Source of the DNA: Sipunculus nudus
Taxonomy: Eukaryota > Annelida > Sipuncula > Golfingiida > Sipunculidae
Length of the DNA stretch: 64,000 nucleotides
Assembly (NCBI GenBank): GCA_026874595.1
Contig: CM049306.1
Span: 98,325,642 to 98,389,641 of the forward strand
Direction of reading: 5' to 3'
Below the pieces are notes generated by a model. The model did no database searches. It saw nothing but the letters and a program-made list of their open reading frames with translations, and was not told the DNA's origin. Position numbers and translations under genes: made by a program. Positions 40,260 to 53,677 of this stretch are shown piece after piece. Position 1 is the first letter of the stretch, and every line of letters begins with the position of its first letter.

Positions 40260-41261
40260 TATAATAAATACTAGTAATAGAAATAATAATAAAATTATAT
40301 TATTATTTTTATGAATAGTAGTAGCAGTAGTAGAAGTAGTAGTAGTAGTTTCATGATTACAATCATATTAATAATGGTGATACTAATGATAATAATACTA
40401 AATGAAAGAAATGAAATTAAATAATAAAGAAACAAAATATATTCGCGGGTTGTTTCCAATTCGACTGCTGTTGAATCTGCGACAGTGTTCCGCTGTACAC
40501 GACAGACCCTTCACGTTCTCGTTATAAAGTTAACTGTAGAACCCTCCGCCGTTGGCAATCCTCCTCAGCGGTTTAACACCAGTAAGTGCACCTGAATCGA
40601 TTAAAATTCACAGCAGACGAGTAACTTTACGATCGGACTTTTGCGACATCTGGTGGATTTGATGGTACCAGAACGTTGAAACCTTCAGTTGTGCGTAGCA
40701 TTGCTTGACAAAGCACCACAAGCCTCTTTGATGAACTGATTAGGCCTTGGAGTCATTTCTTTTGTTATTTTTTAAATGGCACGTATAACTGCCAATTCAG
40801 AAAACTGACCTGGTGATAATTTTTCAATTCAAAACATAATAAAGGCGTACCCTAGACTGGTACCCTGCTCTATAATGGCCCTCGGCAAAACATACATGAT
40901 TTGGCCTGGAGCCGCGGTACCATATTAGAGCGGGGTACCAGTCTAGGCATACCCTTACAATTTATAATAACATTTTTAAACTAAATACCTGGTCAGACGG
41001 TGTCCCTTACCGTCATCGTCACTTCTATCCTTCTTCGCGCTAGATCTCCAATAGGCTGATTTTCAAAACGCGACCTTTGTGCAGAATAAGTCCTACGTGA
41101 CAGATTTGCACCTGATATTTATTTTTTTTTATTCCTGATATATATTATTCCCGAGGTTGTGCGTATGCCCCGTATTAAGTGCCAGACATAAATAGCTGGT
41201 GTATAGTACCAATCGTGGGCCCAGGGGTGTCTTCTCTATTTCATTTAATAATAAAAATGAT
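40260..41261. other. Unique sequence holding one small MITE
   Basis: Apart from the element at 40844-40953 (separate entry) I see no gene or repeat; the first 180 bp continue the AAT/AGT-rich texture. Confidence 0.4.
40844..40953. mobile_element. Tiny MITE/foldback (110 bp)
   Basis: Arms of about 34 bp, inverted: left ggcgtaccctagactggtac then cctgctctataatgg; right gtaccatattagagcgggg then taccagtctaggcatacc. About 29 of 34 positions pair, leaving a loop of about 35 bp. Almost the whole element is palindromic. No clear target-site duplication. Confidence 0.7.
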
Positions 41262-41262
41262 G

Positions 41263-41290
<28 letters not shown>
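41262..41290. repeat. (AAT)n microsatellite
   Basis: About 9 AAT trinucleotides within an AT-rich stretch. Confidence 0.9.
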
Positions 41291-41293
<3 letters not shown>

Positions 41294-41512
41294 TTATAAG
41301 TTATTTCTTATAGAGCGAATTATCCATTACTTAATGTTCCAATGCGCTTCACGTGGATTAAAAATCGATAAGATGAAAAAATGCAAATTATAAAAGTTTT
41401 AAGGTCACCTGATCAGGAAAACTGACCAGGTTTAAACTTAGTATGAAGACTAGTTCTCAGTTAAAATCACAATGCTTCTTTAAATAAATGTATATTATAT
41501 ATGTATATATAT

Positions 41513-41677
41513 AGTAGAAGGTAGAGTTACCCTCCGTTGTAAAGTGCTCAATGGCCTACAGACTATTTAAACCACGCCGTTAGCTTCATTCTTACAACAT
41601 TCACCTGAAGATCGGGTCGCATCCCGTGAAACAGACTGTTGTGAATTAACAGTGTTGTTTTTCTTCAGAGTTATATA
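41513..41677 (+). repeat. Dispersed 165-bp repeat, copy 1
   Basis: Matches 53736-53898: shared blocks accctccg.tgtaaagtgctc, ggcctacagac, gatcgggtcgcatcccgt, aaacagactgttgtgaatt, agtgttgtttttct.cagagt. It directly follows an AT-rich tract (tatatgtatatatata), as does copy 2. A tRNA origin is unclear: the gggtcgcatccc word looks B-box-like but no A box is convincing. Confidence 0.85.
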
Positions 41678-43334
41678 TAGACAGAGCAATATCTCCTTCT
41701 ATTCACCGCCAAAGCAATTGATGTTCCCATACCGAAGCGGCTATTTTTGCAAAAGTGGTCGAGGGGGCGGGAGGTTCTTTACTATCGCTCGGCGTGTGCA
41801 GACATCTGGCAACTTAACATATTTCCTTTTACATAGAAGAAAAAGCTGGAAGAAAACCTGTGATATGGAACAACACATAAATATTCTAATCAGATATGGA
41901 ACCCTATCTGACTGTCCTGCATGGCGAACATGCTCTGTATTTGTATTATATTTGAGAATTGTAATTATATATTTACATAAATTACACCATTTCACGGTAT
42001 GCATAGTTGTTTATATACACAGTTTATATAAGGTCGTTTATATTTGTCGTTCTGCAGCAGTTTTACCTACGGTAGGTTTAAAAGATGTCATGTCTAGACA
42101 GATTTCAAAAATAGTCTTCGGTGAGAGTTATTCTTAGCGACCTTTGTCTAAAAACTGCAATGTCTCTAATCTGAATGCGGGATATTTTAGGTAAATAGAT
42201 TTGGAACATAATAACTGGGCTTGGTTCTATTTAAAGCAGAGTCAATTTTCTTCTTCTTCCTGTTCATACTGCCTTATAACGTCGATAGATAACAACATGT
42301 AACATTGTGGTTATTCCAAAGAAAACACCCACGCTTTTAATAAAAATTATTGTAAATATACATCTTACAATGTAGATACCAAAATACGACTGTTGGCCTT
42401 AATATTTATTTTATACAATTGAAGTTGTCCGGTAAATTACAAAGGATGGCCGGCTGAAGGCCACTGGGCGACACTCATAGGTCGATATCGGCCCCATTCA
42501 AGTTTTTAAGATCTATCAAATTATATTAGATTATGTTCTGAACAGATGAAACTCTTTGTGAATCATTGGAGGAATAATAATACTTCATTAATATATTACG
42601 GGACATGACAGAAGCATTACTAGTGATGGTATTACATACCTTTGAACTGGACTAACGACCAAGCAATCTGCTTTCCAGTCTTTGAGCCGCCGCCGTAGTC
42701 GCACCCCGCCCTAAAGTTGTGACTTTAATACTTATCAAGCTATGTTATAACACCTGGAAGTGCTAAATAGAGCCTGTTCTGTACCTGGCTTTTATAACTT
42801 AGTGTTCCCCCGTTTGGATATATTTGTATATAAATCAAAGGGTACCCACATGTCTGACTGTAACTTTAACTCTCACTTATACAAGGATTAATGCACATTG
42901 CGCTTTGAGTCATACTAGCCCAGGACGCTGATGGCCTCATACCCCTCACACTCCGGTTCGACCAGATGACATTGTTTGCATGTTAGCACACATTACAGCC
43001 ATTCTGAAACATCAACTATGTTAAATACTTTGTTTAGTACATTGTCATACATTTAATACTTTTTACTGACAATATAGCTTTTTTCTATTTGGTTTTAGAT
43101 GACCATTTCAGGTATGACCACAAAATGTACCCGTCCTTGCATTGTCAGTTTCTGTTTTCTAAACTGACACACATTTTGCTCAGGTGAAATTCTTAAACTA
43201 AAATTCACAGACAGGGACCGTTTACAAAACAGACATTCCGCCATCAACAGGACAGAATCAGTGCATGATCAATGCGGTCCGCGCCCCTTGTGAAGGCACG
43301 GAATATGGTGCAGGGGGCGCCACAATGTATGTGT
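41678..43334. other. AT-rich sequence, no supported gene
   Basis: Holds the longest non-transposon open frame of the window (41652-42137, plus, 161 codons, starting inside the dispersed repeat). Its composition (rich in Ile, Tyr, Val, Ser) and lack of motifs suggest chance. Nothing else is recognised. Confidence 0.35.
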
Positions 43335-43440
43335 ATCCATCCATCCATCAATCCATCCATCCATCCACCCACCCATCCATCCATCCATCCATCCATCCAT
43401 CCATCCATCCATCCATCCGTGCCGCCAGCCAGCCAGCCAG
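43335..43440. repeat. (ATCC)n tetranucleotide microsatellite with CAGC tail
   Basis: About 20 ATCC units with a few variants (atca, accc), ending in four CAGC words. His-Pro-Ser-Ile and Trp-Met-Asp-Gly frames over it are artefacts. Confidence 0.97.
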
Positions 43441-44364
43441 TGAATGTAATTACACCCTATAGCAAAAAATAAAAAATATTTTCCCACAATTGGAAATCGT
43501 AACAAATTTAATGACTTTCTTATCAAAATACATACAATGATAATATGATATATATCATAGGAAGTATATTCATATAAGAAGTATATTTATATTTATATGA
43601 TTTTTATTACTGCATAATACGGTGGCTCGTATAGGAGATACAGACTTTTACCGTATCTTATTCAAACGCAATAGTATCTGGTTACCACGCGATAATTACC
43701 TCTTATATATTTATATATAAATATATATAAACTTGCCAATGTTCAGCCGAAAGCTTTAATGAATATGTTTAGGGTACACTCATTTTAAGGTTAGGGAAAG
43801 GGTTATATAAACCTTTATGTACTAAACACATTGAAAAAAACTGAAACACTTGTTTTTATTTTATCTTCCCGGAAAATCTTAAATTTGTCAGGTTTACGGA
43901 ACAGAGAAAACCACATGTTGCTTTGTGTTAACTCTCAAAGTAAAAGCTTACAACAAGGAAGGGGGGGGGGGGGGGCACCAGCTTCCTTTTGTCCCCTCAC
44001 TCTTTTTTTTTGGGAATGAAACCTTTTTACGAGAAAATTGCTTAAGTTTTCCCCTCAGATCATTCTACAATGATCAGTTATGTATTCCATATCATGACAA
44101 TTAAGTATGGCACATGTAATATCCGTACTCTTGCACGACCCACCCCCCCTTCCACCCGCCCACACATTCTGTACAGACATGGCCCATAAGTGATGGTGAT
44201 GTAAGGGTCGCTGTTGCACCATTTCGGGTCTCAGCATACTAAGCCTATATACATGCAAAATATGGTCACAACGAATCGCCCATATTCTTAATCCCGCGTA
44301 GAGAAGCATGCCTTAAGGATATGGGATGTAGGTGTTATTGTACTGTCTATCTTTATTGATCGCA
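43441..44364. other. AT-rich sequence with a G-run
   Basis: No gene seen. A G run of about 14 at 43962-43976 and a C run near 44141-44149. Confidence 0.4.
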
Positions 44365-45061
44365 AGGATACGAGATACTATCGCGTGGGTATAAGATAAT
44401 TATCGCGTTGGAAAGAGATACTATCGCGTGAAAATAAGATAATTATCGCATGGGAACGAAATACTATCGCATGCGAACAAGATAATTATCGCGTTGGAAC
44501 GAGATACTATCCAGTGGGAACAAGATAATTTTCGCGTGGGAACGAGATACTATCGCGTGGGAACAAGATAATTATCGCGTACGAACGAGATACTATTGCG
44601 TGGGAACAAGATAATTATCGCGTGGAAAAGAGATACTATCGCCTGGTAACAAGATAATTAACGCGTGGGAAAGAGATAATATCGCCGTGGGAACAAGATA
44701 ATTATCGCGTGGAAACAAGATGCTATCGCGTGGGAACAAGATAATTATCGCGTGGGAATGAGATACTATCGCGTGGGAACAAGATAATTAGCACATGGGA
44801 ATGAGATAATTATCGTGTGGGAACGAGATACTATCGCGTGGGAACAAGATAATTATCGCGTGGGAACAAGATGCTCTCGCGTGGGAACGAGATAATTATC
44901 GCACGGGAACAAGATAATTATCGCGCGGGAACGAGATATTATCGCATGGAAACGAGATAATTATCACGTGGAAACGAGATACTATTGCATGGGAACAAGA
45001 TAATTATCGCGTGGGAAAGAGATACTATTTAGTGGGAACAAGATAATTATCGCGCGGGAAC
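44365..45061. repeat. 43-bp dimeric minisatellite (21 + 22 bp)
   Basis: About 16 tandem dimers. Half A is gagatactatcgcgtgggaa plus c (21 bp) and half B is aagataattatcgcgtggga plus ac (22 bp). The halves alternate strictly across most of the array, with substitutions (gcgtg to gcatg, gcacg) and some half-unit irregularity near 44800-44940. Each half keeps the CpG-containing tatcgcgtggg core. Confidence 0.95.
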
Positions 45062-46430
45062 TTAAGTATCTTTGACCTACGTCAAAGAAAGTGGCAGGCA
45101 TTTGTGTAATTGACTGTGTGTGAATATGAGTGTTTGTCAAAGCCATATCTCAATGTATTGGTAAAATCTTGCCGAACGATTGACCATGCGCCAAAGAAGA
45201 AACATTTTATTTTTTGAACCATCCAGTAAAATCAAAATATTGATCTAGATCAAGATCTAGCCAAAGTCGTCTCTTTGACTGTCTTCTAGTTCGTTTATTC
45301 CGTACAAAACTATGTAATAATTAAAAGATAAAATAATCGTCATTATGACGCTAAGTCGTGTCGAGTTGTTCCAAACACGGCAGTTGTCTTAATAATTGTG
45401 CCGATCGGGAAGTAATTCTATATTATTATTCTATTAATTATTCTAATTGCGGAGGTATATGTGCCGGCTAAAATAACCACCACACTGTATAGAATTTGGC
45501 CGTGTAATCCGACTGTTTTTTACTCTCCTGATAATGAAACTGGGCATGGCTCAATCAAAGTTTCCCATGTGCCTACTGATGTCAGTGTAAAACATTTTAA
45601 AGGGAATTTCGGAGTCATGTAAAGCTTTGTACAACATCCGACCTGAGCGGGGACACAGGTGTCACGAAGATAATCAATCTGTATGTTACAGCTGCTTAAT
45701 TTGATGACGCTTTTTTTAGTCTTTTTTAGGGTTTTAATTTATTTTATCAGAAAACGACGGCAACGTGAGATGATTAGACGGGAAGGATTTTATCCAAATA
45801 TTTTTGTGTTAGTGTTAGTCATGAATAGTGACCAGCAAATCATTTTTCATCGTAATCATATGTTTCAAACAGATGGAGTTGTAAAGGATTGAAATATTTT
45901 TTTATTAAAGCGCCTACAACAGAAATATTGTAACTATCTCAAGTTGAATATCTGATCAAAATTATCATGCTTTATATTAACATACCATAACTCTTTAAAT
46001 GCAAAGGATTTTTAAGAATATCTCTTAGATACCCAATTTCATAAAAAAATGAAACACTCATAACTCCGCCAGTGTCCTGATCCTCTAAAAGATCCGTCTG
46101 ATATTTGACTGAACCTCTCGAAAATGTAATGAATTTGCTTTGATTGTACACATGTTTCAGTAGTCCTTAATTTGCTTCGGCTGATCCTGGTAGACACAAT
46201 TTCTGTTCAACTAACTGGTATCCGTGCGACACCTTTGATGTGGAGCTAATGAGTTCATAGTCTGATATCACCGACTATTCCAGAATCATGAGACTTTATA
46301 CTTTTCTTTTCTGGTCTTTAGGCCTGTTAATTCTTAGCTTTTTCGACTCTTTTGTGAGAATATACCTACATAATTGCTATACATTGAGCAAAGTGTTTTC
46401 CTGTCTATACATTTTTGTCTACCGCCCATG
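45062..46430. other. Unique sequence, no gene seen
   Basis: About 1.4 kb, AT-rich. It includes a small palindrome-like patch ttgatctagatcaagatctag at about 45240. No coding frame I can support. Confidence 0.4.
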
Positions 46431-46590
46431 AGCAGTACCTATCACTCCTTGGCGGAGGAACGAAACCCTGTGGTCAAGACTTTGGCTATAGGTGTTTAAG
46501 CACGGAATACGGACATAACGGGAACCGAACCCACTACCTTGGGGTCACAAGTCCAGCACCCTAACCATAAAACCATCACGCTATGAATTG
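46431..46590 (-). mobile_element. tRNA-derived SINE
   Basis: On the minus strand the head (about 46582 to 46519) reads GCGTGATGGTTTTATGGTTA then GGGTGCTGGACTTGTGACCC, followed by GGTAGTGGGTTCGGTTCCC. This gives an A-box-like TGGTTAGGGTGCTGG, an anticodon-loop-like CTTGTGACC and a B-box-like GGTTCGGTTCC. A body of about 85 bp follows (to about 46431). The preserved arms point to a tRNA ancestor. I do not call a functional tRNA because the D-arm region is rearranged. Confidence 0.6.
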
Positions 46591-48326
46591 TTTGTCTGTA
46601 ATACAAACCGACCGTTTTACTTTCTTCAGGTTTCAAGAGGTATATGCTTTATGCTTGGTTTGACTCTCAGCAAATTTATCAGTACCACCATAAAACTATA
46701 ATTCAAAGAATCCTGTCCAATTGTTCCTGCAATTTCATTATAATGGAGCTATTGATCGGTATTATTTGGGTAGCTTTGTACTGGAGATAACCTGGGATAC
46801 TGTTGCTGAAGGTGAGAAGACAGCGGAGAGGATCTTCTTGGTGGTGGTTTAATGCCTGAGAAAAAAAACTACCGGTCTTCTAGCATATATATCGACAGAT
46901 TATTCCAGTCTTATGTTTTTTTGTGTTTGTATAATCAGCTGAGTATCTATTTAGTTAAGGATATCAGTAATCTTAGTAATGAAACTTAAGACTAATAAAA
47001 TAAAAGACCGACGTCTGTAGCTTTGGGCAGTCAATACTTTTCTTGCAGTATACACTGATTGTTCCACTAGTATTCTAAATGCCACGTACAGCAATGACGC
47101 CATTAGCATATAAAGATATGGGAAGTAATTTGTCAGTATTGCTTTTTCATTATTAAAGAACAGAGAACCGACGGCATATAATATGGCGGTCTGTCTGAGT
47201 GTTTGTCTAGTACATCCCAATCTGTCTTCTGGCTATTAATTGTGTAGCACTGTGTCTCTACTTTAATATACAGATTTAAAGTCTCTCTTTCACAAACTGT
47301 CTGATTAAAGCCGTCTCTTTCATTATCTAACATACTTTGGTTAATCTGTAATAGCTACTGCGGCTGTTACATATCAGTCATTCTAAAGAAAAATCACTGT
47401 ACAATATTGTATCTGGATATTTCTGTGTATATTTAAAGGGTACGGGATATCGTCTGATTAAAGAATCTCTAGAAAGACATAAAAGCCAATGCCTGTACCT
47501 TGGTATGTATCTTGTACTTGTCATGGAATGGAATATGATATGTAGGGGCGTGGAAATAAACCTTTTACAAACCCTCAACCAGAGATTCCACAAGGAACCA
47601 CAGTGAACGGGCGGGGGCGTGATTGAACGTGGCAGAGAACATAACTTTACAAGAATATACAGGTATAAATTATAAAGACTAACATAACATAAACCTAATA
47701 TGAATATTACCATCAGATTTTCAGAGTGTTTATAAAGCAAACTGGTTTTCAGGCGATATATTTATTCATAAGAGTCCAAACCACTCAAGATATGTATTAA
47801 AACTAATAGGTGAGAATTCTCTCAAACCTTGCAGTTTTGTTATATTAGGCCAAGAAACTCTATACTGACAAGAACACGATGCAATAGGTCTGTAATACGA
47901 TAAAAAGGGTCGTAGGAAGACCCAAGTTCTTATCCATGTTATACCCGGTTCATATGTCATCAACGGGATCCCAACCAACATCAATGTATATTAGGGTTGA
48001 AATACTAGTTTAAGAATATCACATTATCGTCATGATAAATTGTTACCCCTCAACTCAGCAAAAGATAAATATATTGTTAAAAATTATGAACGCGTCCGCT
48101 TGTATTCATACTATAATATTCGGTTTGGGTGTGGTCTAAAAATAACGATACTTCGCTTTTAAATCAGCCAATACGCATCCAATTGCAACCAAACGCTCTC
48201 CGCAGGGCTGGATCCAGGTTTTGGAAAGAGGAAGGTCACACCCTTGAAGACTGAAAAGAAACCTTAAATAGGCCCTCTGGACCGGGAAGGAGAGGGTCCA
48301 GGTCGCAAAATTTGGTTTGAAACCCT
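46591..48326. other. Unique sequence, no supported gene
   Basis: 1.7 kb. The minus-strand frame 47378-47740 (120 codons) has no recognisable motif. Nothing else supportable. Confidence 0.35.
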
Positions 48327-48468
48327 TGTTACGGAACCTAATACAAACAGATCACGTATGCGTGATGAACACAAATTTTGTAATGGAGATAAAAAAAAAA
48401 AAACCAAATTCTGTATCACTAGGCAGCGTGAAATGTCTAGGGGAATGAATAAAGAAGTCAGTGGTTTT
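48327..48468 (-). mobile_element. Truncated LTR fragment of the Gmr1-like family
   Basis: 142 bp matching the first part (plus coordinates) of the 60073 LTR: tgttacggaacctaatacaa, cagatcacgtatgcgtgatg, aggcagcgtgaaatgtctag, gggaatgaataaagaagtca. In element orientation this is the 3' end of the LTR. The match stops abruptly at 48468. Confidence 0.9.
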
Positions 48469-51400
48469 AAAATATGTCTGTGATGTTACATACAAGTTCA
48501 TGCTTTCATAGCTGAAATATTTAACGGATTTATCACAAATATTTTATAAATAATACAACAACTAAGACTTTTCATATTGTATGCCCATGGGATACTCATA
48601 ACCCATGTTAACTAAAATAGCATTAAATATTCATATTTCATTCGCATGTAAACAGCATCTTGAACCACATCGTGCTCTCTTTCTCTCCCGCGAAGTATTG
48701 ATAAGCTGATCTTGATGTGACACATCACTAAGTAATTCTACAGTTACCGTTAATGAGCATCGTAGACACGACCTGGTTTCAAAACGAATCATGTCAAAAT
48801 AATAAGATAAACATTTCCGTGTCATGCAGTATGTAGAATGATATCGTCTGTACCTTGTGAGTTATATATCTTGCATTTGTCAATTTCTTGACTGACTTTT
48901 AATGGTTAGAAAGAGCTCCATGGAATTTACACTGTATTTACAAATGGTATTTACACCAGAACAAAACCCAGCGAATAACAGGGCCCTTCGGCTGAAATAT
49001 GTTTCATATTTCGGGATGTCACATTCTTTATCCATATTTTAATCCTGATGTATAGTGGATCAAGAACTCATGTGATCTATATGAGAATTTAAGTAGAGTC
49101 AAGGTTATCCAGTTCAGAATTTTTAACTGCACATTATATATGCACGCTGGTTGGTATCACCTCGTAGTTTTTGTTACGCGTTGTTGTACCGGTAGCGTCG
49201 ACCGGTACAACTGCCATGCAATCTTAACCCGAAAATGTCGAACACCATCATCTTAATTCCCGTGGGACGTATTAATTATTACCACGGAGTGTTTATTTGA
49301 CGCCTTGGGGTTGTTGAGAAGTCGTGCAGGGAGTCGTTAATTTTGAATCTCCGTAGCTAGCTGCATGCCGGTAACTATTACTAGTTTAATCATCCCTCGT
49401 GAACGACGCCACTTTATGGTAATCAGGTGTCCTGGCCCAGCGTTTCGCCCGTTGTGACGGGGTCAACAGAGCTTTTAACGCTTCTTATTTGCCAGCTACA
49501 CACGTGGATGGCGGTAACGAGAGCGTGGTCGTGGACACTTCCCATCAACCGTCACACTGACAACAAGTTTACGCTGTCGTTTAACACCCGTGACATCATA
49601 GCACTGGGTAAAATCGTGATTTGTACTGGTGTTTTACGCCCCGTTCGAAGGAAATAAATGCTTTTCTTTAGATGTTCCGTTCAGTGCCCTCACACAAGAA
49701 TAATATTTACTTTTTAAATTGAACTGTTTAAAGATAATGAAATAGTCGCTTTGATTTATTTCAATTATTCCTCCCTCTGACTGACGGTCCTATTTGTTTT
49801 ATCCCGGGGTGTATTTCGCATAAAAGTTGTTGGGGATACTCTCTCTCTCTATCTCTCGCTCTCTCTCTCTCTAAACTAAAATTAAATAAGAAATACGAAT
49901 ATAAGTTTGAGAAGGATGTTGAAAAGTGTCATGAATAATTACAGAATAGCTGAATTGGTTCGATCTTCGACCGTGTATTTCTAATTTCAACATATAAAAT
50001 GATCAAATAATACTATTATGTTAGTATAGTATAAAATAAAATTTTAATTCTTCAGAAAACCTATGTTGAGACTAGGAACAGTTTATGGTACATTAATCAA
50101 TAGCCGATTAGCGATCAGATGACTGAGCTTTACCTGGTCTTATATTGCTTTCAAGTGAATAAAAAATAATAAACTTTCGATTAAATTTAAATTTGTTATG
50201 ATGTTTTTACCTTTGCAACACTGTTATTATGATGTTGTCTCCTGATCATATGAATACTATTTTTCTATAAGTAATTAAAAGATTAACGAAAATTCGCGAT
50301 CTCAAATTGATTACTTAAAATCATTGAGAAACTAGTATTTTTTTAACAGAAGGAGGGGCGTATTGGTGTTAAAAAACCTAACCGGCGTGTGTGAACTGGT
50401 TGCAAATTAAGGAAGGGCTTACAAATCCGTGCATATCACACATTGTTAACCCCATTTCCTTGACATTTTACATGGTTACAAGAACCTATTTTGGATGACG
50501 TACGTAATTATTCTTTTATAAGGTAGGTAGATATGCCTGCACATAAGACTTGGATATGCGTTCAAATTGACAATTTCCTAGTGGAGAAAAAATGAAAGGG
50601 CGTTTAAGTATCAAAAATGCAAATAACACCACCAAACGATCCACGCAGCATAGTTCTACCATGACATTAAATTCTCAATTTTAGTGAAAAAAGGGTAAGA
50701 AAAAATCAGTTAGTCTGAAAAACTAGCTCATTTTTAGCCAATTGTTCCAAATGGCGACGGGATTATCGATGCACATAACACATTTCTCTTTAAAGGACAT
50801 GCGCATGCGTGCCAACATAAAATTAGACATTAAGTCAGTGATGAGGAAATCTGATAACAGGCGACAGCCGTAGTCCCATGGGAACCATGGTGTGGCGGGG
50901 ATCTGAGAATGTTGTCCTGAGCTCACCAAGCTATTGCTGTTGAGGGATGATTAACAGTATGGTCTCGTCGAGGGGAACACCCCGACATGCTACCCGAAAT
51001 AGTACCAATACTTCCACTTCAGCGAAATTCATTTATGGCGGAAGCATAATTATATGGAAACTAGCAAGCGAAGTTCCTGATGAGCGCATACATGGTGGTG
51101 TCCACTTTAATAATGAAATATTAGTGTATTGAGTAGACGCTAGCGCAGTGATGTTCCATAAAATGTTAACAAATGCTTTGCTTATGCCAAAATGTACTTA
51201 TATGTGCGATGTAGCTTCGGCCTGCGTTAAGTTATCATGTAGGGTTGTAGCTAAAGCCTCCTTTTTATAAAACCGACGTGGGACAGGTGTATCGCCTTTT
51301 CGCTGATTACCACATTCCTGTACCACAAAGCACTGATTAAATATCAACCAGCCAAATATGCATTTTTTTCTAATAAACCAAACTATCATTTTCGCAATTG

Positions 51401-53081
51401 AGAACACGACATGTAAGCAGATCTTTCGATATTTCATGTCATTTAAGTGGAATTCGATATGGGGATCTTCTGGGGTCAGTAACTAATCAATTATTGAAAG
51501 TCGAAACGCTAGAGAACATGGGAGTATAGAGACGCGTTTGTACATGAACAATGCCTGTATACTTTAAATACAAATGGATTATTATAGGTTACCTAATCAC
51601 GTAAAAATTATATCGGTGACCTAAAATAAAAAACTGTGTATCGCACTGCGGTATTTGACAGGAAATCTGTTTGATGGTACACGTTGCATATTTGCATGTG
51701 ATTCGTTCGTGTGACCTCACGTGACGTAAAAGCCAAGACTTAGGGTGTTTTCGCGGTGTTTTGGATGTTTCTTAATTTGAGCTGGTTTTTAGATGAAACA
51801 GCTGTAAACAGATTTTAAGACCAACAAAAAGATTGCTCATTTAAATCTCCTTGTTAAACTTGTTGTCGTTCTGTGTTTTTCAAAGCAAATTGGTCATGTC
51901 TTTTTACCCATATGCATTCACAGTATAATTTCACTTATGCTTGATTCAGGCCCAGGTCCCGGAAACTGGATTTTGTATATCGGCCTTATAGACCACCTCA
52001 TCTCTGGGCAGAAACAAGAATCTTTCTCGGTTCCCCTTGGTACTACCGCTGGTTGAACAAAGACCGTGACCAAGCGGCTTTGATTGTAGCAAAAAGTCAA
52101 CAAATCGTTGGTCAGAGCGCCAGAACATGCCATTAGTGTCACTTGTTGAACATTATTGGCAATTTTTAGCGGCGTTATTGTATTTGGCATATCTTTAAAG
52201 ATAAATCATATCGTAGCACATATCGACATTTTTACTCTTCACTTTAATTTCGCTCTTGTTCCTGGTCTGGCTTTGAAGTTATCGAGATCCAGGGTCGTGT
52301 TACATGGTTAAAGAAAGCCCATCCTGATTTCTTATACATCATTCTTTGATTTTTTCCAGCCTGTATTTGTAACGTATAACTTCCAGTCAATCAATATAGT
52401 TTCAACGTACCATGTATGGCGTATAGGCCTGGATTTGTTCATTCAGAAATCATTCCAGTTCGTGGGCCGTTCTCCACTTTATTTTGCAATTCACCTATCA
52501 GAGATGCCAAGTTGGCCGTTGCTGTCAAGAACCTCCGTTCCTGTAAGGGGGATATAATATTTTCAGGAAACTACTAAAACATTACCAGAAATCATCTTTT
52601 TCATCTTTCGTATTGTGCGCTAACAACCAGGATCAGCTGAAACATGATGTGCAAGACAGTAATAAGTGCCCCTCCCCCCCCCCCCCCCAAAAAAAAAAAT
52701 CCCTCTCCACCAATCGGATGAATCAAGGCCAGATCACAAGTCCTTCAGGCAAAATGCCGCGGGGTCTCCTGAATTTCGTGCCTCCGGGCAAGACGCCTCA
52801 CCTTGTCAAACGGGTCGATTTGTCATATTCGGCACAACCTTGTTCCTATTCAAGTCTTGAAAGAGCAAATGGGATAAGACGTTCGGTTTTAACTTAAAAG
52901 CTGGAGATGACCGAGCCAGGAAACATAATGTGTCAGATTTATGTCCCTCGGCGTAAGAGCGTGTGACGAAGTGTAAATGCGCGAGTCTCACGCCTAATGC
53001 ATGAGGTTTGGCATGTCTGTGATATTCACAAGCTGAGGAAAATAATACGCGGAGCCAGTGGGGTCAATTTATTTTCCAGCC
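48469..53081. other. Long stretch without a supported gene
   Basis: 4.6 kb. Small items: a perfect 11-bp-stem palindrome at 49183-49211 (separate entry), an interrupted (CT)n at 49841-49872, and a C-run/A-run junction at 52673-52699. The minus frames at 51918-52190 look somewhat protein-like but have no family motif. No exon is called. Confidence 0.4.
49183..49211. repeat. Perfect inverted repeat with GTCGAC-containing loop
   Basis: gttgtaccggt, loop agcgtcg, accggtacaac: 11 of 11 pairs match. Could be a small structured site or a transposon remnant; no function is inferred. Confidence 0.75.
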
Positions 53082-53096
53082 TGGGGGGGGGGGGGG
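53082..53096. repeat. G-run
   Basis: About 14 consecutive G followed by tgacttgcacacacac. Confidence 0.9.
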
Positions 53097-53166
53097 TGAC
53101 TTGCACACACACACATATATATATCATCTGTATGACACATTTTAAATATACAAGTGCCTGCAGGAC

Positions 53167-53169
<3 letters not shown>

Positions 53170-53220
<51 letters not shown>
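53170..53220. repeat. (AT)n microsatellite
   Basis: About 25 uninterrupted AT dinucleotides. Confidence 0.97.
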
Positions 53221-53221
<1 letters not shown>

Positions 53222-53677
53222 TTAATCACATTTAAAAAATATTGCAATTAAGTATAAGGTTTTAGAAAATAAGGTATTATGTTTTCAGTATATAAGTTGA
53301 TTCAAAACTACTAGATATAATATTTCACAGTAAACTCTCAAATGAAACTAAAGTCTATAATTCTATTTATTAATATTTTTAATTTGCAATATATAAATAT
53401 TATTCTCTGAATAATGGACGGGGGGGGCGATTACATTAACCATCCCCCCTTGCTAAGAGTAGGGGATATAAACCACCTATCCCCCCCTCCTATACTGACG
53501 CCCCCGCACGGAGCCGAATGGATATGGACTAACTTTTTCAACTGAGCATAAACTGAAAAAATAAATGATAATATATATTAATTTTTTTATGTATTATAAA
53601 ATATGTATTGACAAGGAAAATATAATGCAAAACAGTAGGAAAGTCTTACGTATTTCCCAGTCATTCAACAGGTATTG

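Noticed and set aside
41652-42137. 161-codon open frame, the longest outside the retrotransposon
   Set aside because: It starts inside the dispersed repeat, has composition typical of AT-rich random sequence, no domain or signal motif, and an 87-codon antisense frame in the same place.
43265-43526. His-Pro-Ser-Ile and Trp-Met-Asp-Gly repeat proteins
   Set aside because: Translation of the ATCC tetranucleotide microsatellite in different frames and strands.
46519-46582. Functional tRNA gene
   Set aside because: The A and B boxes are recognisable but the acceptor and D arms do not pair properly; it is the head of a SINE. The same applies to 14064-14132 and 38632-38690.
47378-47740. 120-codon minus-strand frame
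   Set aside because: Hydrophobic N-terminal stretch but no recognisable family or splice context; compatible with chance.
51918-52190. Protein-like minus-strand frames (60 and 90 codons)
   Set aside because: Two overlapping frames of the same strand cannot both be real, and neither shows a motif. Could be an exon, but I cannot support it.
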